Source: an uncultured Bacteroidia bacterium (GTDB lineage: Bacteria; Bacteroidota; Bacteroidia; Bacteroidales; Prolixibacteraceae). From it: a stretch of 40,137 bases of DNA. Both the position numbers and the translations under genes were made by a program. Location of the stretch: positions 1-40,137 of the forward strand of contig CAIXCY010000104.1 of NCBI GenBank assembly GCA_903918045.1. Reading direction: 5' to 3'. Shown here piece by piece: positions 26,266 through 35,102 of this stretch. Each line of letters begins with the position of its first letter. Positions within the stretch are counted from its first letter, which is position 1. The notes under the pieces are model-generated. The model was not told the DNA's origin and ran no database searches. It saw only the letters and a program-made list of their open reading frames with translations.

Positions 26266-28356
26266 ATGAAGAACCTGCTTGTTTTTACTCTGATTCTCAC
26301 CCTTCTTTCAGCCTGCATGAAAAGTGAAAAACCTACCGTTTTAAAAAACAATTACACACCTGTAACTCCGAAACTTGCCTCTGATATAATGACTCCAGAG
26401 GTGCTCTGGTCGTTTGGTCGCATAGGCGGTGCACAGGTTTCACCCGATGGAATATCGGTTATTTACGGAGTTACCTATTTTAATATTGCTGAAAATAAAT
26501 CGTACCGCGATATTTATCGAATCCCGGTAGCGGGGGGGGAACCAAAAAAACTTACCGATACTCCGGAAAAGGAGGGGGAAGAGCAGTGGCGTCCTGATGG
26601 TAAGAAAATTGGTTTTATTTCATCCAAATCAGGAAGTGCACAACTTTGGGAGATCAACCCGGACGGTACCGGAAACACACAAATAACCAATGTAGAGGGT
26701 GGAATCTCCGGATTCAGCTATTCTCCCGATTTAAGAAATATACTTTATATTCAATCCATAAAACTGGATAAGGATATTCACGATCTTTACCCCGACCTAC
26801 CCCTGGCTAATGCACGCCTCGAAACCGATCTGATGTACCGGCATTGGGACAGCTGGCATGATTATACTTATCAGCATATTATTGTTGCAAAATACAATGA
26901 TTCAGCTTTGTCGGGTGAAAAGGACATCATGAAAGATGAGCGTTTTGATTCTCCAATGAAGGCTATGGGCGGCATCGAGCAGATTACCTGGAGTCCTGAT
27001 GGAAAGACCATTGCGTACACCTGCAAGAAAAAAGTGGGATTAGCATATGCTGTTTCAACAAATTCGGATATCTATTTTTATAACCTGGAGAGTGGCAAAA
27101 CGACCAACTTCACAGAGGGGATGATGGGGTACGATATCAACCCTGTTTTTTCACCGGATGGATTGAGGATTGCATGGGAGAGCATGGCTCGCGATGGCTA
27201 TGAAGCCGACAAAAACAGACTTTTTATTGCTGACCTCAAAACAGGCGAAAAACGTGATTTTACGGCAACCTTTGATCAGAATGTAAAAGGTCTTGTTTGG
27301 ACAACCGATAGCAAATCAATTTATTTTATTTCCGATATCCATGCGACGGAGGAGATTTATAGACTCGACACCGGTAATGGTGTGATCACCCGGATTACGG
27401 AGGGTGTTCATGATTACCAGAATGTTTTAGTTGCTGGCAATCAACTGGTGGCAACAAAGGTTTCGATGTCGCATCCTGCAGAGATTTATCGTGTTGATCC
27501 GGCTACAGGGAAAGATGAGCCAATTACTGCTGCTACAAAAGGAATCATGGACCAGTTGACCTTTGGTAAAGTAGAGAGCCGTTGGATCACAACCACCGAT
27601 AAGAAGAAAATGCAGGTTTGGGTAATTTATCCGCCCCATTTTGATCCCTCAAAAAAATATCCTGCCTTGCTTTATTGCGAAGGTGGACCTCAGAGTACTG
27701 TGAGTCAATTTTGGTCCTACCGATGGAATTTTCAAATGATGGCAGCCAATGGATATATTATTGTCGCGCCCAACAGGAGGGGTCTTCCTGGTTTTGGCCA
27801 GGAGTGGAATGAGCAGATTTCGGGTGATTACGGCGGTCAGAACATGAAGGATTATTTGACCGCTATTGACACCCTTGCCAAGGAGCCGTTTATCGATAAA
27901 AACCGGCTCGGAGCTGTCGGGGCAAGTTACGGCGGATATTCTGTCTATTATCTGGCCGGCCATCATCAGAAACGGTTCAAGGCGTTTATTTCACATTGCG
28001 GAATCTTTAACCTTGAGGCCATGTACTCGACAACAGAAGAGATGTGGTTCGTGAATTGGGATAATGGGGGTGCTTACTGGGATTTGAATAACAAGGTGGC
28101 TCAAAATACATATAAAAATTTCTCTCCACATAAATTTGTCCAGAACTGGGATACCCCGATTCTGGTAATTCATGGGGAAAAGGATCTTCGGATTCCTTAC
28201 ACGCAGGGGATGGGGGCGTTTAATTCAGCAAAATTAAAGGGAATCCCTGCTGAATTCCTGTTTTTTCCGGACGAATGTCACTGGGTCTTGCAGGCTCAGA
28301 ATGGCATCCTTTGGCAACGGGTTTATTTTCAATGGCTGGATAAATGGCTGAAGTAA
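26266..28356 (+). CDS. S9 family prolyl-oligopeptidase-like lipoprotein
   Basis: The 696-residue protein starts with a lipoprotein signal (TLLSACMKS, Cys near 17). A TolB-like beta-propeller (about 45-430) has repeated WSPDGKTIAY-type blades. The C-terminal alpha/beta hydrolase domain has catalytic Ser554 in GASYGGYS, Asp640 in GEKDLRIP and His672 in DECHWV. This is the S9C/dipeptidyl-peptidase layout, cleaving short peptides after preferred residues, probably on the periplasmic side of a membrane. It has its own promoter. A four-helix-bundle element begins right at its stop codon. Confidence 0.92.
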   Translation: MKNLLVFTLILTLLSACMKSEKPTVLKNNYTPVTPKLASDIMTPEVLWSFGRIGGAQVSPDGISVIYGVTYFNIAENKSYRDIYRIPVAGGEPKKLTDTPEKEGEEQWRPDGKKIGFISSKSGSAQLWEINPDGTGNTQITNVEGGISGFSYSPDLRNILYIQSIKLDKDIHDLYPDLPLANARLETDLMYRHWDSWHDYTYQHIIVAKYNDSALSGEKDIMKDERFDSPMKAMGGIEQITWSPDGKTIAYTCKKKVGLAYAVSTNSDIYFYNLESGKTTNFTEGMMGYDINPVFSPDGLRIAWESMARDGYEADKNRLFIADLKTGEKRDFTATFDQNVKGLVWTTDSKSIYFISDIHATEEIYRLDTGNGVITRITEGVHDYQNVLVAGNQLVATKVSMSHPAEIYRVDPATGKDEPITAATKGIMDQLTFGKVESRWITTTDKKKMQVWVIYPPHFDPSKKYPALLYCEGGPQSTVSQFWSYRWNFQMMAANGYIIVAPNRRGLPGFGQEWNEQISGDYGGQNMKDYLTAIDTLAKEPFIDKNRLGAVGASYGGYSVYYLAGHHQKRFKAFISHCGIFNLEAMYSTTEEMWFVNWDNGGAYWDLNNKVAQNTYKNFSPHKFVQNWDTPILVIHGEKDLRIPYTQGMGAFNSAKLKGIPAEFLFFPDECHWVLQAQNGILWQRVYFQWLDKWLK

Positions 28357-28725
28357 ATGAAAGAATTAAGAATGAGGGAATGAAAAATGAAAGAATTAAT
28401 AATCAATTAGATGCCAGAAAATGTGATCATTGAAAAAAGCTATTCTTTTGCAGTTGGAATTGCACGGTACTGTTTTGAAATTCAAGATCAGAGAAGGGAG
28501 TATGTTCTTTCACGTCAGTTATTAAAGAGTGGTACAAGTATAGGTGCTAATGTTGAAGAGTCGCAGGGAGCAATATCCAAAGCTGAGTTTATTGCTAAAA
28601 TCCAAATATCTTATAAGGAGGCAAAGGAGACTAAATACTGGCTTAGACTAATTAAAGATGCAGAATTATTTCAAATTAAGTTCATTCCTTAATTTTTTCA
28701 TTTTTCATTTTTTCATTCTTTCATT
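28356..28725. mobile_element. Small element with terminal inverted repeats carrying a four-helix-bundle gene
   Basis: AATGAAAGAAT (28356-28366) starts at the last base of the S9 peptidase stop codon. Its exact reverse complement (28715-28725) ends immediately before the malQ ATG. Further ATGAAA/TTTCAT repeats lie inside each end, for example ATGAAAAATGAAAG on the left and TTTTTCATTTTTTC on the right. The only gene inside is the four-helix-bundle frame. The layout suggests an inserted, possibly mobilisable unit, although no transposase is present. Confidence 0.45.
28411..28692 (+). CDS. Four-helix-bundle protein (23S rRNA intervening-sequence family)
   Basis: The 93-residue protein matches the four-helix-bundle family (TIGR02436), first seen as ORFs in 23S rRNA intervening sequences. 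Typical blocks are IARYCFEI, SRQLLKSGTSIGANVEE, AISKAEFIAKIQISYKEAKET and YWLRLIKDA. Family members are usually about 110-125 residues, so the last helix seems cut short after residue 90. The function of free-standing members is unknown; the related Avd protein is a subunit in diversity-generating retroelements, but no such element is here. It is framed by inverted repeats between two unrelated genes. Confidence 0.85.
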   Translation: MPENVIIEKSYSFAVGIARYCFEIQDQRREYVLSRQLLKSGTSIGANVEESQGAISKAEFIAKIQISYKEAKETKYWLRLIKDAELFQIKFIP

Positions 28726-30204
28726 ATGCCCCATCGCACTTCCGGAATACTCTTACATCCCACGTCTCTTCCCGGGAAATACGGAATTGGCTCGCTGGGC
28801 GAAGAAGCACGCAATTTTGTAGCGTGGCTAGCCGCCTCCGGACAAAAAATCTGGCAGATTTTGCCATTAGGCCCTACAGATTTTAGCCATTCACCCTATC
28901 AATGTTACTCGGCGTTTGCCGGAAACTCTGATTTAATAGACCTTGATGAACTGGTTAAGATGGAGTTGTTACAAGGAGAGATTAAACCGCCTGCAAAAGC
29001 ATTTCCTCTTGAAAGTGTCGATTACCACCAGGTACGGAAATTCAGGGAACCATATCTTCAGAAAGCATTTTTACGATTTCGTGAAACAGGAGGTTTTGGA
29101 TGGGACAATTACCTGCGCTTTTGGGGAGAAAACAGCTGGTGGCTGGAGGCCTGGTCACTTTTTTATGCCTGTCGCAAAAATCTAAAGGGGAAAGACTGGA
29201 GTTATTGGGATGAGTCGCTTGTAAAACACAACCATGAGGCGCTCAATCTTTATTATCGCACCTATCGGGAAGATGTGGAATATCAGCGTTTCCTGCAGTT
29301 TCTGTTTTTTAGGCAATGGTATTCTCTGAAACGGTATGCCAATAGTCTTGAAATTAAGATATTTGGAGATATTCCGCTTTACGTCTCCTATGATAGCGCC
29401 GATGTATGGGCGAATCAGGAGCTCTTTATGCTTGATAAAGACAGAAAACCGGTAATGGTTGGGGGTGTTCCGCCCGATTATTTCAGCGCTACGGGTCAGC
29501 TATGGGGGAATCCTTTATTTGACTGGAAAAAACTTCAGCAGCGTAATTACGATTGGTGGATAGCACGGCTTCATTTTAATCTTGGCCTGTTTGACCTGGT
29601 CCGGATTGACCATTTCAGAGGTTTGGAATCCTACTGGGCTGTTCCTTATGGCGAGAAAACGGCTATAAACGGTGAATGGCTCAAGGCAAATGGAGATGGT
29701 ATGCTCGGACTTTTGCAGAGTCAGATCGGACATTTGCCGATTATTGCCGAAGATCTGGGGACAATTACTGAAGCGGTACACCATTTGCGAAAGAAATATC
29801 ACCTGCCGGGTATGAAAGTGCTCCAGTTTGGGTTTGCTTCTAACGAAAAGAATGAACATCTTCCCCATAATTATGAACCTGATTTTGCGGCATACACCGG
29901 CACGCATGATAACGATACTACTGCCAATTGGTTAAAACGGATCAAAGGGGATGAACGCGATCATGTACGGCACTATTTTGGCACTTCGGGTATCGATCAT
30001 TGGAAAATGATCAGGGCAGTAATGGGTTCGGTAGCTCAAATATCGGTCATTCCGATGCAGGACATCCTGGGTTTAGACGCTTCAGCCAGAATGAACACCC
30101 CTGGGACAATAGAGAGTAACTGGCAATGGAGATTGTCTGAAACGATCGATCTGAAGGAGAGTGGAGAGAAGCTAAAAGCGCTAACAACCTTATACAACCG
30201 ATAA
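28726..30204 (+). CDS. malQ: 4-alpha-glucanotransferase (GH77)
   Basis: The 492-residue enzyme is a GH77 amylomaltase of the short type. Its first block is GILLHPTSLPGKYGIG. Catalytic residues are Asp295 in RIDHFRG (nucleophile), Glu342 in IAEDLGT (acid/base) and Asp395 in GTHDNDT. It transfers alpha-1,4-glucan segments between maltodextrins in the cytoplasm. The ATG directly abuts the right repeat of the four-helix-bundle element, so its original leader may have been displaced. Its 3' end overlaps the convergent alpha/beta hydrolase gene by 15 bases. Confidence 0.95.
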   Translation: MPHRTSGILLHPTSLPGKYGIGSLGEEARNFVAWLAASGQKIWQILPLGPTDFSHSPYQCYSAFAGNSDLIDLDELVKMELLQGEIKPPAKAFPLESVDYHQVRKFREPYLQKAFLRFRETGGFGWDNYLRFWGENSWWLEAWSLFYACRKNLKGKDWSYWDESLVKHNHEALNLYYRTYREDVEYQRFLQFLFFRQWYSLKRYANSLEIKIFGDIPLYVSYDSADVWANQELFMLDKDRKPVMVGGVPPDYFSATGQLWGNPLFDWKKLQQRNYDWWIARLHFNLGLFDLVRIDHFRGLESYWAVPYGEKTAINGEWLKANGDGMLGLLQSQIGHLPIIAEDLGTITEAVHHLRKKYHLPGMKVLQFGFASNEKNEHLPHNYEPDFAAYTGTHDNDTTANWLKRIKGDERDHVRHYFGTSGIDHWKMIRAVMGSVAQISVIPMQDILGLDASARMNTPGTIESNWQWRLSETIDLKESGEKLKALTTLYNR

Positions 30205-30999
30205 AACGGCTTCAATGAATTTTTCAGGTTGTTCTGCATGTAACCAATGACCCGCATCCGCAATGCCGATTATTTTTGCTTCTGGGTATATTGCTTTTAT
30301 TGCAGGAAGGTCATTGTCTGATATATAATCTGATTTCAATCCCCGTATGAAAGTCACCCGGTAACCTAAGATCGGACGACGGTCGTCAAACCACTCACTA
30401 TTCACACCAGTCGTAATCAAAACCAAAGCATGTTTTAACACCGGTACATTGATCTTCCATTCAAAATAGTCATCCTTATTGCGGTGGATGTTTTTGATCA
30501 GAAATTGTCTCAGTGTAACATTATGCAGTTTTTCCGCAAGAAAGGTGTCGATCTCCTTTCTTGATGAGACTGCGACGAGGTTAAGTTCCTCCATCAGGCT
30601 TAGAATCAACTCATGTTCCATCACCGTTTTATAGGGAGTGTCAATTTTGTTATAGCTTTTAGGGGCTATGTCCGCCACGATCAACCCTTTTACGAGCTCG
30701 GGATATTCTGCAGCAAACATCATTGCAACCTTTCCACCCATACTGTGCCCTAAAACTATGGCCTTTTCGATGTGATGTTCAATAAAAAAAATCCTGAGAT
30801 CATCCACCATATCCTGATAGGTATGGGTCGTTGTATGAGGCGAATGACCATGATTTCGCAGGTCCGGAATAAACACAGTAAAACGATCTTCAAGTTTCCT
30901 CCCAATCGATATCCAGTTGTCCGATGCCCCATAAAGGCCATGCAGGATTACAAAAGGTGCACCGTGACCGGACTTTTTGAATTTTAAAGTTACGGGCAT
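30190..30999 (-). CDS. Alpha/beta hydrolase (YbfF-like esterase)
   Basis: Taking ATG 30999, which overlaps the pdxJ stop as TAATG, gives a 269-residue alpha/beta hydrolase. A GTG at 31011 would add four residues. The fold shows the oxyanion stretch VILHGLYGASDNW and the nucleophile elbow GHSMGGK with Ser86. A probable acid is Asp224 in GLKSDY, and the catalytic His251 lies in DAGHWLH. It resembles YbfF-type esterases that hydrolyse short-chain acyl esters or thioesters. No signal peptide is present. It is translationally coupled to pdxJ. The 3' end overlaps malQ on the opposite strand. Confidence 0.88.
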   Translation of the reverse strand: MPVTLKFKKSGHGAPFVILHGLYGASDNWISIGRKLEDRFTVFIPDLRNHGHSPHTTTHTYQDMVDDLRIFFIEHHIEKAIVLGHSMGGKVAMMFAAEYPELVKGLIVADIAPKSYNKIDTPYKTVMEHELILSLMEELNLVAVSSRKEIDTFLAEKLHNVTLRQFLIKNIHRNKDDYFEWKINVPVLKHALVLITTGVNSEWFDDRRPILGYRVTFIRGLKSDYISDNDLPAIKAIYPEAKIIGIADAGHWLHAEQPEKFIEAVLSVV

Positions 31000-31712
31000 T
31001 ACCTCAGACACTCTTTATATTTGAGTATGGTGAGCTCCAATCCCAGGTATAATGCATCTGAGATCAAAGCATGGCCGATCGAGACCTCAAGCAGGTTTGG
31101 AATGGATTGTTTGAAGAACTTCAGGTTTTGAAGGCTGAGGTCGTGCCCGGCATTTACCCCAAGGTTGAGTTCTTCAGCCGCTTTGGCTGCTTCAATGAAC
31201 GTACTGATTGCCTGATCCGGATTGAAGGGATATGCAGATGCATAAGGTTCTGTATAGAGCTCAATCCGGTCCGCACCGGTATGAAATGCCCCTTCCACCA
31301 TTCTCGGGTCGGCTCCCACGAAAAGGGAAACCCGGATCCCGGCCTCTTTCATTTCGGCTACGATATCACTGATTAATCCCCTGTTGGCAATGGTATCCCA
31401 TCCGGCATTTGAAGTTATAGCATCATGTGCATCAGGAACCAGGGTGATCTGGTTTGGTTTAACTTCAAGCACAAGGTTGAGAAGGGAGCGGTTCGGATAA
31501 CCTTCAATATTGAATTCGGTGGTTATGATTGGCCTCAAGTCTCTTACATCCGAATATCGGATATGTCGTTCATCCGGTCTGGGGTGAACTGTAATCCCTT
31601 CAGCCCCGAATTCTTCACAATTTATAGCTGCGAGTTTAACATTTGGTATATTTCCCTGCCGTGTGTTACGCAGTGTCGCTATTTTATTTATATTTACGCT
31701 TAAACGAGTCAT
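30999..31712 (-). CDS. pdxJ: Pyridoxine 5'-phosphate synthase
   Basis: The 237-residue TIM-barrel enzyme matches PdxJ throughout. It begins LSVNINKIATLRNTRQG and contains GITVHPRPDERHI, the later conserved TEFNIEGYP and the C-terminal NAGHDLSLQNL. PdxJ condenses 1-deoxyxylulose-5-phosphate with 3-amino-2-oxopropyl phosphate in the DXP-dependent vitamin B6 pathway in the cytoplasm. It is the first gene of a pair with the alpha/beta hydrolase. It diverges from the CBS-nadK transcript across a 73-base gap. Confidence 0.97.
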   Translation of the reverse strand: MTRLSVNINKIATLRNTRQGNIPNVKLAAINCEEFGAEGITVHPRPDERHIRYSDVRDLRPIITTEFNIEGYPNRSLLNLVLEVKPNQITLVPDAHDAITSNAGWDTIANRGLISDIVAEMKEAGIRVSLFVGADPRMVEGAFHTGADRIELYTEPYASAYPFNPDQAISTFIEAAKAAEELNLGVNAGHDLSLQNLKFFKQSIPNLLEVSIGHALISDALYLGLELTILKYKECLR

Positions 31713-31785
31713 AGTATTGTTTCACTGATTTGGTGTGCAATTTACAACTTTGAATCGATTTTTATAACAACATAACACAATAATC

Positions 31786-32457
31786 GTGATAGCCGAAAAT
31801 CTGATTTCCGAATCCATTCCTACCGTCACTCCCGACGAGATTGGTTCTAAGGTGCTTACACTTATGGAGATATTTCGTGTTTCGCACCTTCCTGTTGTGG
31901 TAGGCAATGAATATTTTGGGGTGGTCTCTGATAAGGAGATCTATGATGCCGAAAACTTCGATGAAAAGATCGAAAAGTACCTTACTCCAATCCTGTTACA
32001 ACCTCATGTGCATGTAAACCAGCATATTTTTGAGGTGGCCGGCGTGGCATTGGGATGTGGTGTGTCAATTGTTCCGGTCCTTCAGCCGGATCATACCTAC
32101 CTGGGTTCTATTACCCGCACGCACCTTGCCTTTATTTTAGCAGAACTTTTCTCCTCCAAAGAACCCGGCGGAATTATAGTACTCGAACTAACGGAGATCA
32201 ATTATTCGCTCTCACAGATTGCCCAGATTATCGAAGGAAATGACGCACGTATCCTTAGTCTGTATATCCATAAACCATCCCCTTCGTCAAAGGAACTCGA
32301 TGTCACAATAAAAGTTAATGTTGTCGATCTTTCAGGAATTATTCAGACTTTTGCACGGTATGACTACCTGATTAAGGCAACTTACATGGATCAGTCGCAG
32401 ATTTCTACCCTTTTTGATGACCGGTACGATCAATTTATGAGGTATATAAATGTTTAA
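31786..32457 (+). CDS. Tandem CBS-domain protein
   Basis: The 223-residue protein has two CBS motifs: residues 1-60 (MIAENLISESIPTVTPDEIG then RVSHLPVVVGNEYFGVVSD) and about 64-122 (HIFEVAGVALGCGVSIVPVL then YLGSITRTHL). An ACT-like C-terminal part follows (GGIIVLELTEINYSLSQIAQII). CBS pairs usually bind adenine nucleotides such as AMP, ATP or NAD-type ligands. The start is GTG. It precedes nadK by 15 bases, and a role sensing nucleotides for NAD kinase is an attractive but unproven idea. Confidence 0.85.
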   Translation: MIAENLISESIPTVTPDEIGSKVLTLMEIFRVSHLPVVVGNEYFGVVSDKEIYDAENFDEKIEKYLTPILLQPHVHVNQHIFEVAGVALGCGVSIVPVLQPDHTYLGSITRTHLAFILAELFSSKEPGGIIVLELTEINYSLSQIAQIIEGNDARILSLYIHKPSPSSKELDVTIKVNVVDLSGIIQTFARYDYLIKATYMDQSQISTLFDDRYDQFMRYINV

Positions 32458-32472
32458 TTATTAAGAGTATAG

Positions 32473-33351
32473 ATGAGAATAGCGATCTTTGGTCGAAATA
32501 TTACTCCTGTTTTTTACGAAAGTTTGAAACGTTTGTTCGGTATATTGCATCTACATCACGTTGAGATTATCGTATATCGCCCTTTTTTGGATTACTTGCG
32601 GCATGAAATAAACTTTTTTCCGCAGGGTCTGACCGACTTCTCAAATCATACTGAATTAAGAGATGTCGATTTTTTCTTCAGTATTGGTGGTGATGGAGCT
32701 TTTCTGGAGGCAATCTCATTAGTGAGAGATTCGGGAATTCCGATGGTTGGAATAAACAGCGGAAGGCTTGGTTTTCTTGCTGATGTGGCACAGGAGGAAC
32801 TCGAAAGCGCCCTTGAACGATTTTTTGCAGCGAAATATTATTTACAGCCACGTTCTTTGATTAAACTTGAAAACGAATTAGGATTGTTTGCCGACTTTCC
32901 CTATGCGCTGAATGAGTTTACAGTGCATAAACAGGATACTTCGCAAATGATTACAGTACACGTAGAAGTGGGGGGAGATTATTTGAACTCGTATTGGGCT
33001 GATGGACTGATCGTTTCAACACCCACCGGTTCTACTGCATACTCACTGGCCGTTGGCGGTCCGATCATTACCCCTACCGCTGCAAATTTCATAATTGCCC
33101 CGATTGCACCGCATAATCTGGCTATCCGTCCGGTGGTAATATCTGATAATGAAGAGATTCGGTTGAAGATCGAGGGGAGGGGAGGGCGTTATCTTGCTTC
33201 GCTGGATTCCAGATCCGATGCCTTTGGAACCAATATCGAGATGCGGTTAAGCAAAGCGGAGTTCTCTATTAATGTTTTACAGTTTGAAAATCAATCGTTT
33301 TATAGCACACTCAGAAATAAACTGATGTGGGGAATCGACAAGCGAAATTAA
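32473..33351 (+). CDS. nadK: NAD kinase
   Basis: The 292-residue protein has the NAD kinase signature GGDGAFLEA (Asp74), NSGRLGFLADV, and the substrate loop ADGLIVSTPTGSTAYSLAVGG. It phosphorylates NAD to NADP in the cytoplasm using ATP. It follows the CBS-domain gene closely and probably shares its transcript. The envelope genes after it start from their own -7 box at 33434. Confidence 0.96.
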   Translation: MRIAIFGRNITPVFYESLKRLFGILHLHHVEIIVYRPFLDYLRHEINFFPQGLTDFSNHTELRDVDFFFSIGGDGAFLEAISLVRDSGIPMVGINSGRLGFLADVAQEELESALERFFAAKYYLQPRSLIKLENELGLFADFPYALNEFTVHKQDTSQMITVHVEVGGDYLNSYWADGLIVSTPTGSTAYSLAVGGPIITPTAANFIIAPIAPHNLAIRPVVISDNEEIRLKIEGRGGRYLASLDSRSDAFGTNIEMRLSKAEFSINVLQFENQSFYSTLRNKLMWGIDKRN

Positions 33352-33433
33352 AATAGATCTGGTGGTTTGGGGAGCAACACTATTTTTATCCGTTAAATTT
33401 TGTCCGAAAAAAGGGAAATTTGGGTTAATCTAT

Positions 33434-33441
33434 TACTTTTG
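33434..33441 (+). promoter_or_regulatory. -7 box upstream of envelope operon
   Basis: TACTTTTG matches TAnnTTTG and lies about 71 bases before the ATG at 33512. No -33 box is clear at the right spacing. Confidence 0.5.
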
Positions 33442-33511
33442 TAACCTTTAGTAAAAATATGCGCCCGACTGGCGTTTTGATTTTTAATAAATTTATTGAA
33501 TATTGTTTCAG

Positions 33512-34363
33512 ATGAAAAAGTTGATTGTGGTCTTAATGCTCATTTTATCAGGAGGTTGCGCTATGGCGCAGCATACTGCCGATATTGGTGTGCAGCTTGG
33601 GGCAGCGACTTATTGGGGAGATATTCAAAAAGTAAATTATGCAAAATCGATTACTCCGGTAGTTGGAATTTTAGGTAGGTGGAATTTCAACAGGCGTTTA
33701 GCGATCAGAGGGCAGCTGTTGACAGGAAATCTAAAGGCCGAGGGTTTATTCAATAATGCACTCATCGGGCAATCTGGTGTAAGTGCAGCGTCTTTTGTAC
33801 CAACTTCTAATTATGGCTACAATTTTAGCCGATCTTTTCAATCCGTGGAGGGTTTGCTTGAATTTAATTTTCGAAATTATAAATTGGGAAATACGAAGAA
33901 ACAATCTTTTACCCCTTTTGTCGCGATTGGCATCGGTGCGTTTTATTCCAGGGCGCCACGGTCAGGATCGTTTATCCTTGATCCCACTCAGGCAAACAAT
34001 CCTCTTACCGGATTACCATATGTTCCGGCGCAATACGCTCCATTTCTCGTCGGTGGTAAGCGGACGAATGGATTTGATGTTTTGACCCTGACAATTCCTG
34101 TGGGTGCAGGTTTTAAATTTAATATAACCAAAAGGCTGGGTGGTTTGGTCGATGTAGTTGTCCGAAAAACCTTCTCCGATAATATTGATAACCTAAACGA
34201 TCCCAGGAGATTTCTTGTTCAGACAGGTCCCGGTTATCAAAAGGCTACTACAGGGTTAAATAATAATGACTGGTATGCCACACTTGCCGTTTCATTAACC
34301 TGGCAATTATGGAGTGACAGAGGGAATTGTCCAATTTATGATAAGATCAAAAAGAAGCGATGA
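33512..34363 (+). CDS. DUF6089-type outer-membrane beta-barrel protein
   Basis: With ATG 33512 as start, the 283-residue product has a signal peptide ending at CAMAQ. Beta-strand-rich sequence follows: TADIGVQLGAATYWGDIQ, FVAIGIGAFYSRAPR and a terminal strand, WYATLAVSLTWQLW. The TTG at 33503 gives only three more residues. This matches the Bacteroidota DUF6089 family of small outer-membrane proteins found just before uppS and bamA. Its function is unknown, but the position suggests envelope assembly. Its stop overlaps the uppS start as ATGA. Confidence 0.82.
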   Translation: MKKLIVVLMLILSGGCAMAQHTADIGVQLGAATYWGDIQKVNYAKSITPVVGILGRWNFNRRLAIRGQLLTGNLKAEGLFNNALIGQSGVSAASFVPTSNYGYNFSRSFQSVEGLLEFNFRNYKLGNTKKQSFTPFVAIGIGAFYSRAPRSGSFILDPTQANNPLTGLPYVPAQYAPFLVGGKRTNGFDVLTLTIPVGAGFKFNITKRLGGLVDVVVRKTFSDNIDNLNDPRRFLVQTGPGYQKATTGLNNNDWYATLAVSLTWQLWSDRGNCPIYDKIKKKR

Positions 34364-35100
34364 TTATTGATCAGGTAAAGAAAAATTGTATTCCCCGCCA
34401 CGTAGCTGTGATTATGGATGGTAACGGCAGATGGGCTGAACTTCATGGCAATGATCGTATTTTTGGGCACCGTCAGGGTGTTGAATCTGTGAGATCTGTA
34501 GTCGAAGGCGCCGGTGAACTGGGAATCGAATATCTTACCCTTTATGCCTTCTCTACCGAAAACTGGTGTCGTCCCAAAGAGGAAGTTAATGCGCTTATGG
34601 CCTTGCTGGTTGACGCTATTGTTAAGGAGGTCGATAATCTGAGGGAAAAGAACGTAAAAATGCGGGTGATTGGAGATATCGATTCTTTTCCTCCCGAAGT
34701 TCAGGCGAAGTTGAAGGATGCAATCGAAAATACAGGTTCAAATACCGGACTCAATTTGATCCTCGCCTTAAGTTATTCGGGTAGATGGGATATCCTTCAG
34801 GCGACAAAGAAGCTTGTGCGCGAAGCGATTGCCGGCAAAATAACTATTGAACAGCTCAATGAGCCCTTCTTTATCGATCATCTTTCCACATCAGGAGTAC
34901 CTGATCCTGAGTTATTGATCAGAACCAGTGGAGAATACCGGATTAGTAATTTTTTATTATGGCAGAGTGCCTATAGCGAATTTTATTTTACACCCATATT
35001 GTGGCCCGATTTTCGTAAAGAGAATTTGTTTGAGGCCATCGTCGATTTCCAATGCAGAGAGAGAAGATTTGGAAAAACAAGTGAACAAATCAGAAGTTAA
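34360..35100 (+). CDS. uppS: Undecaprenyl diphosphate synthase
   Basis: The 246-residue cis-prenyltransferase shows VIMDGNGRWAE with the catalytic Asp20, LYAFSTENW, and the C-terminal RTSGEYRISNFLLWQ and EFYF motifs. It builds the C55 carrier lipid used for peptidoglycan and surface glycan synthesis. The start overlaps the preceding gene by four bases, and two bases separate its stop from bamA, so translation is tightly coupled. Confidence 0.97.
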   Translation: MIIDQVKKNCIPRHVAVIMDGNGRWAELHGNDRIFGHRQGVESVRSVVEGAGELGIEYLTLYAFSTENWCRPKEEVNALMALLVDAIVKEVDNLREKNVKMRVIGDIDSFPPEVQAKLKDAIENTGSNTGLNLILALSYSGRWDILQATKKLVREAIAGKITIEQLNEPFFIDHLSTSGVPDPELLIRTSGEYRISNFLLWQSAYSEFYFTPILWPDFRKENLFEAIVDFQCRERRFGKTSEQIRS

Positions 35101-35102
35101 AA

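Noticed and set aside
28356-28725. Diversity-generating retroelement, since Avd is related to four-helix-bundle proteins
   Set aside because: No reverse transcriptase, template repeat or variable repeat occurs nearby.
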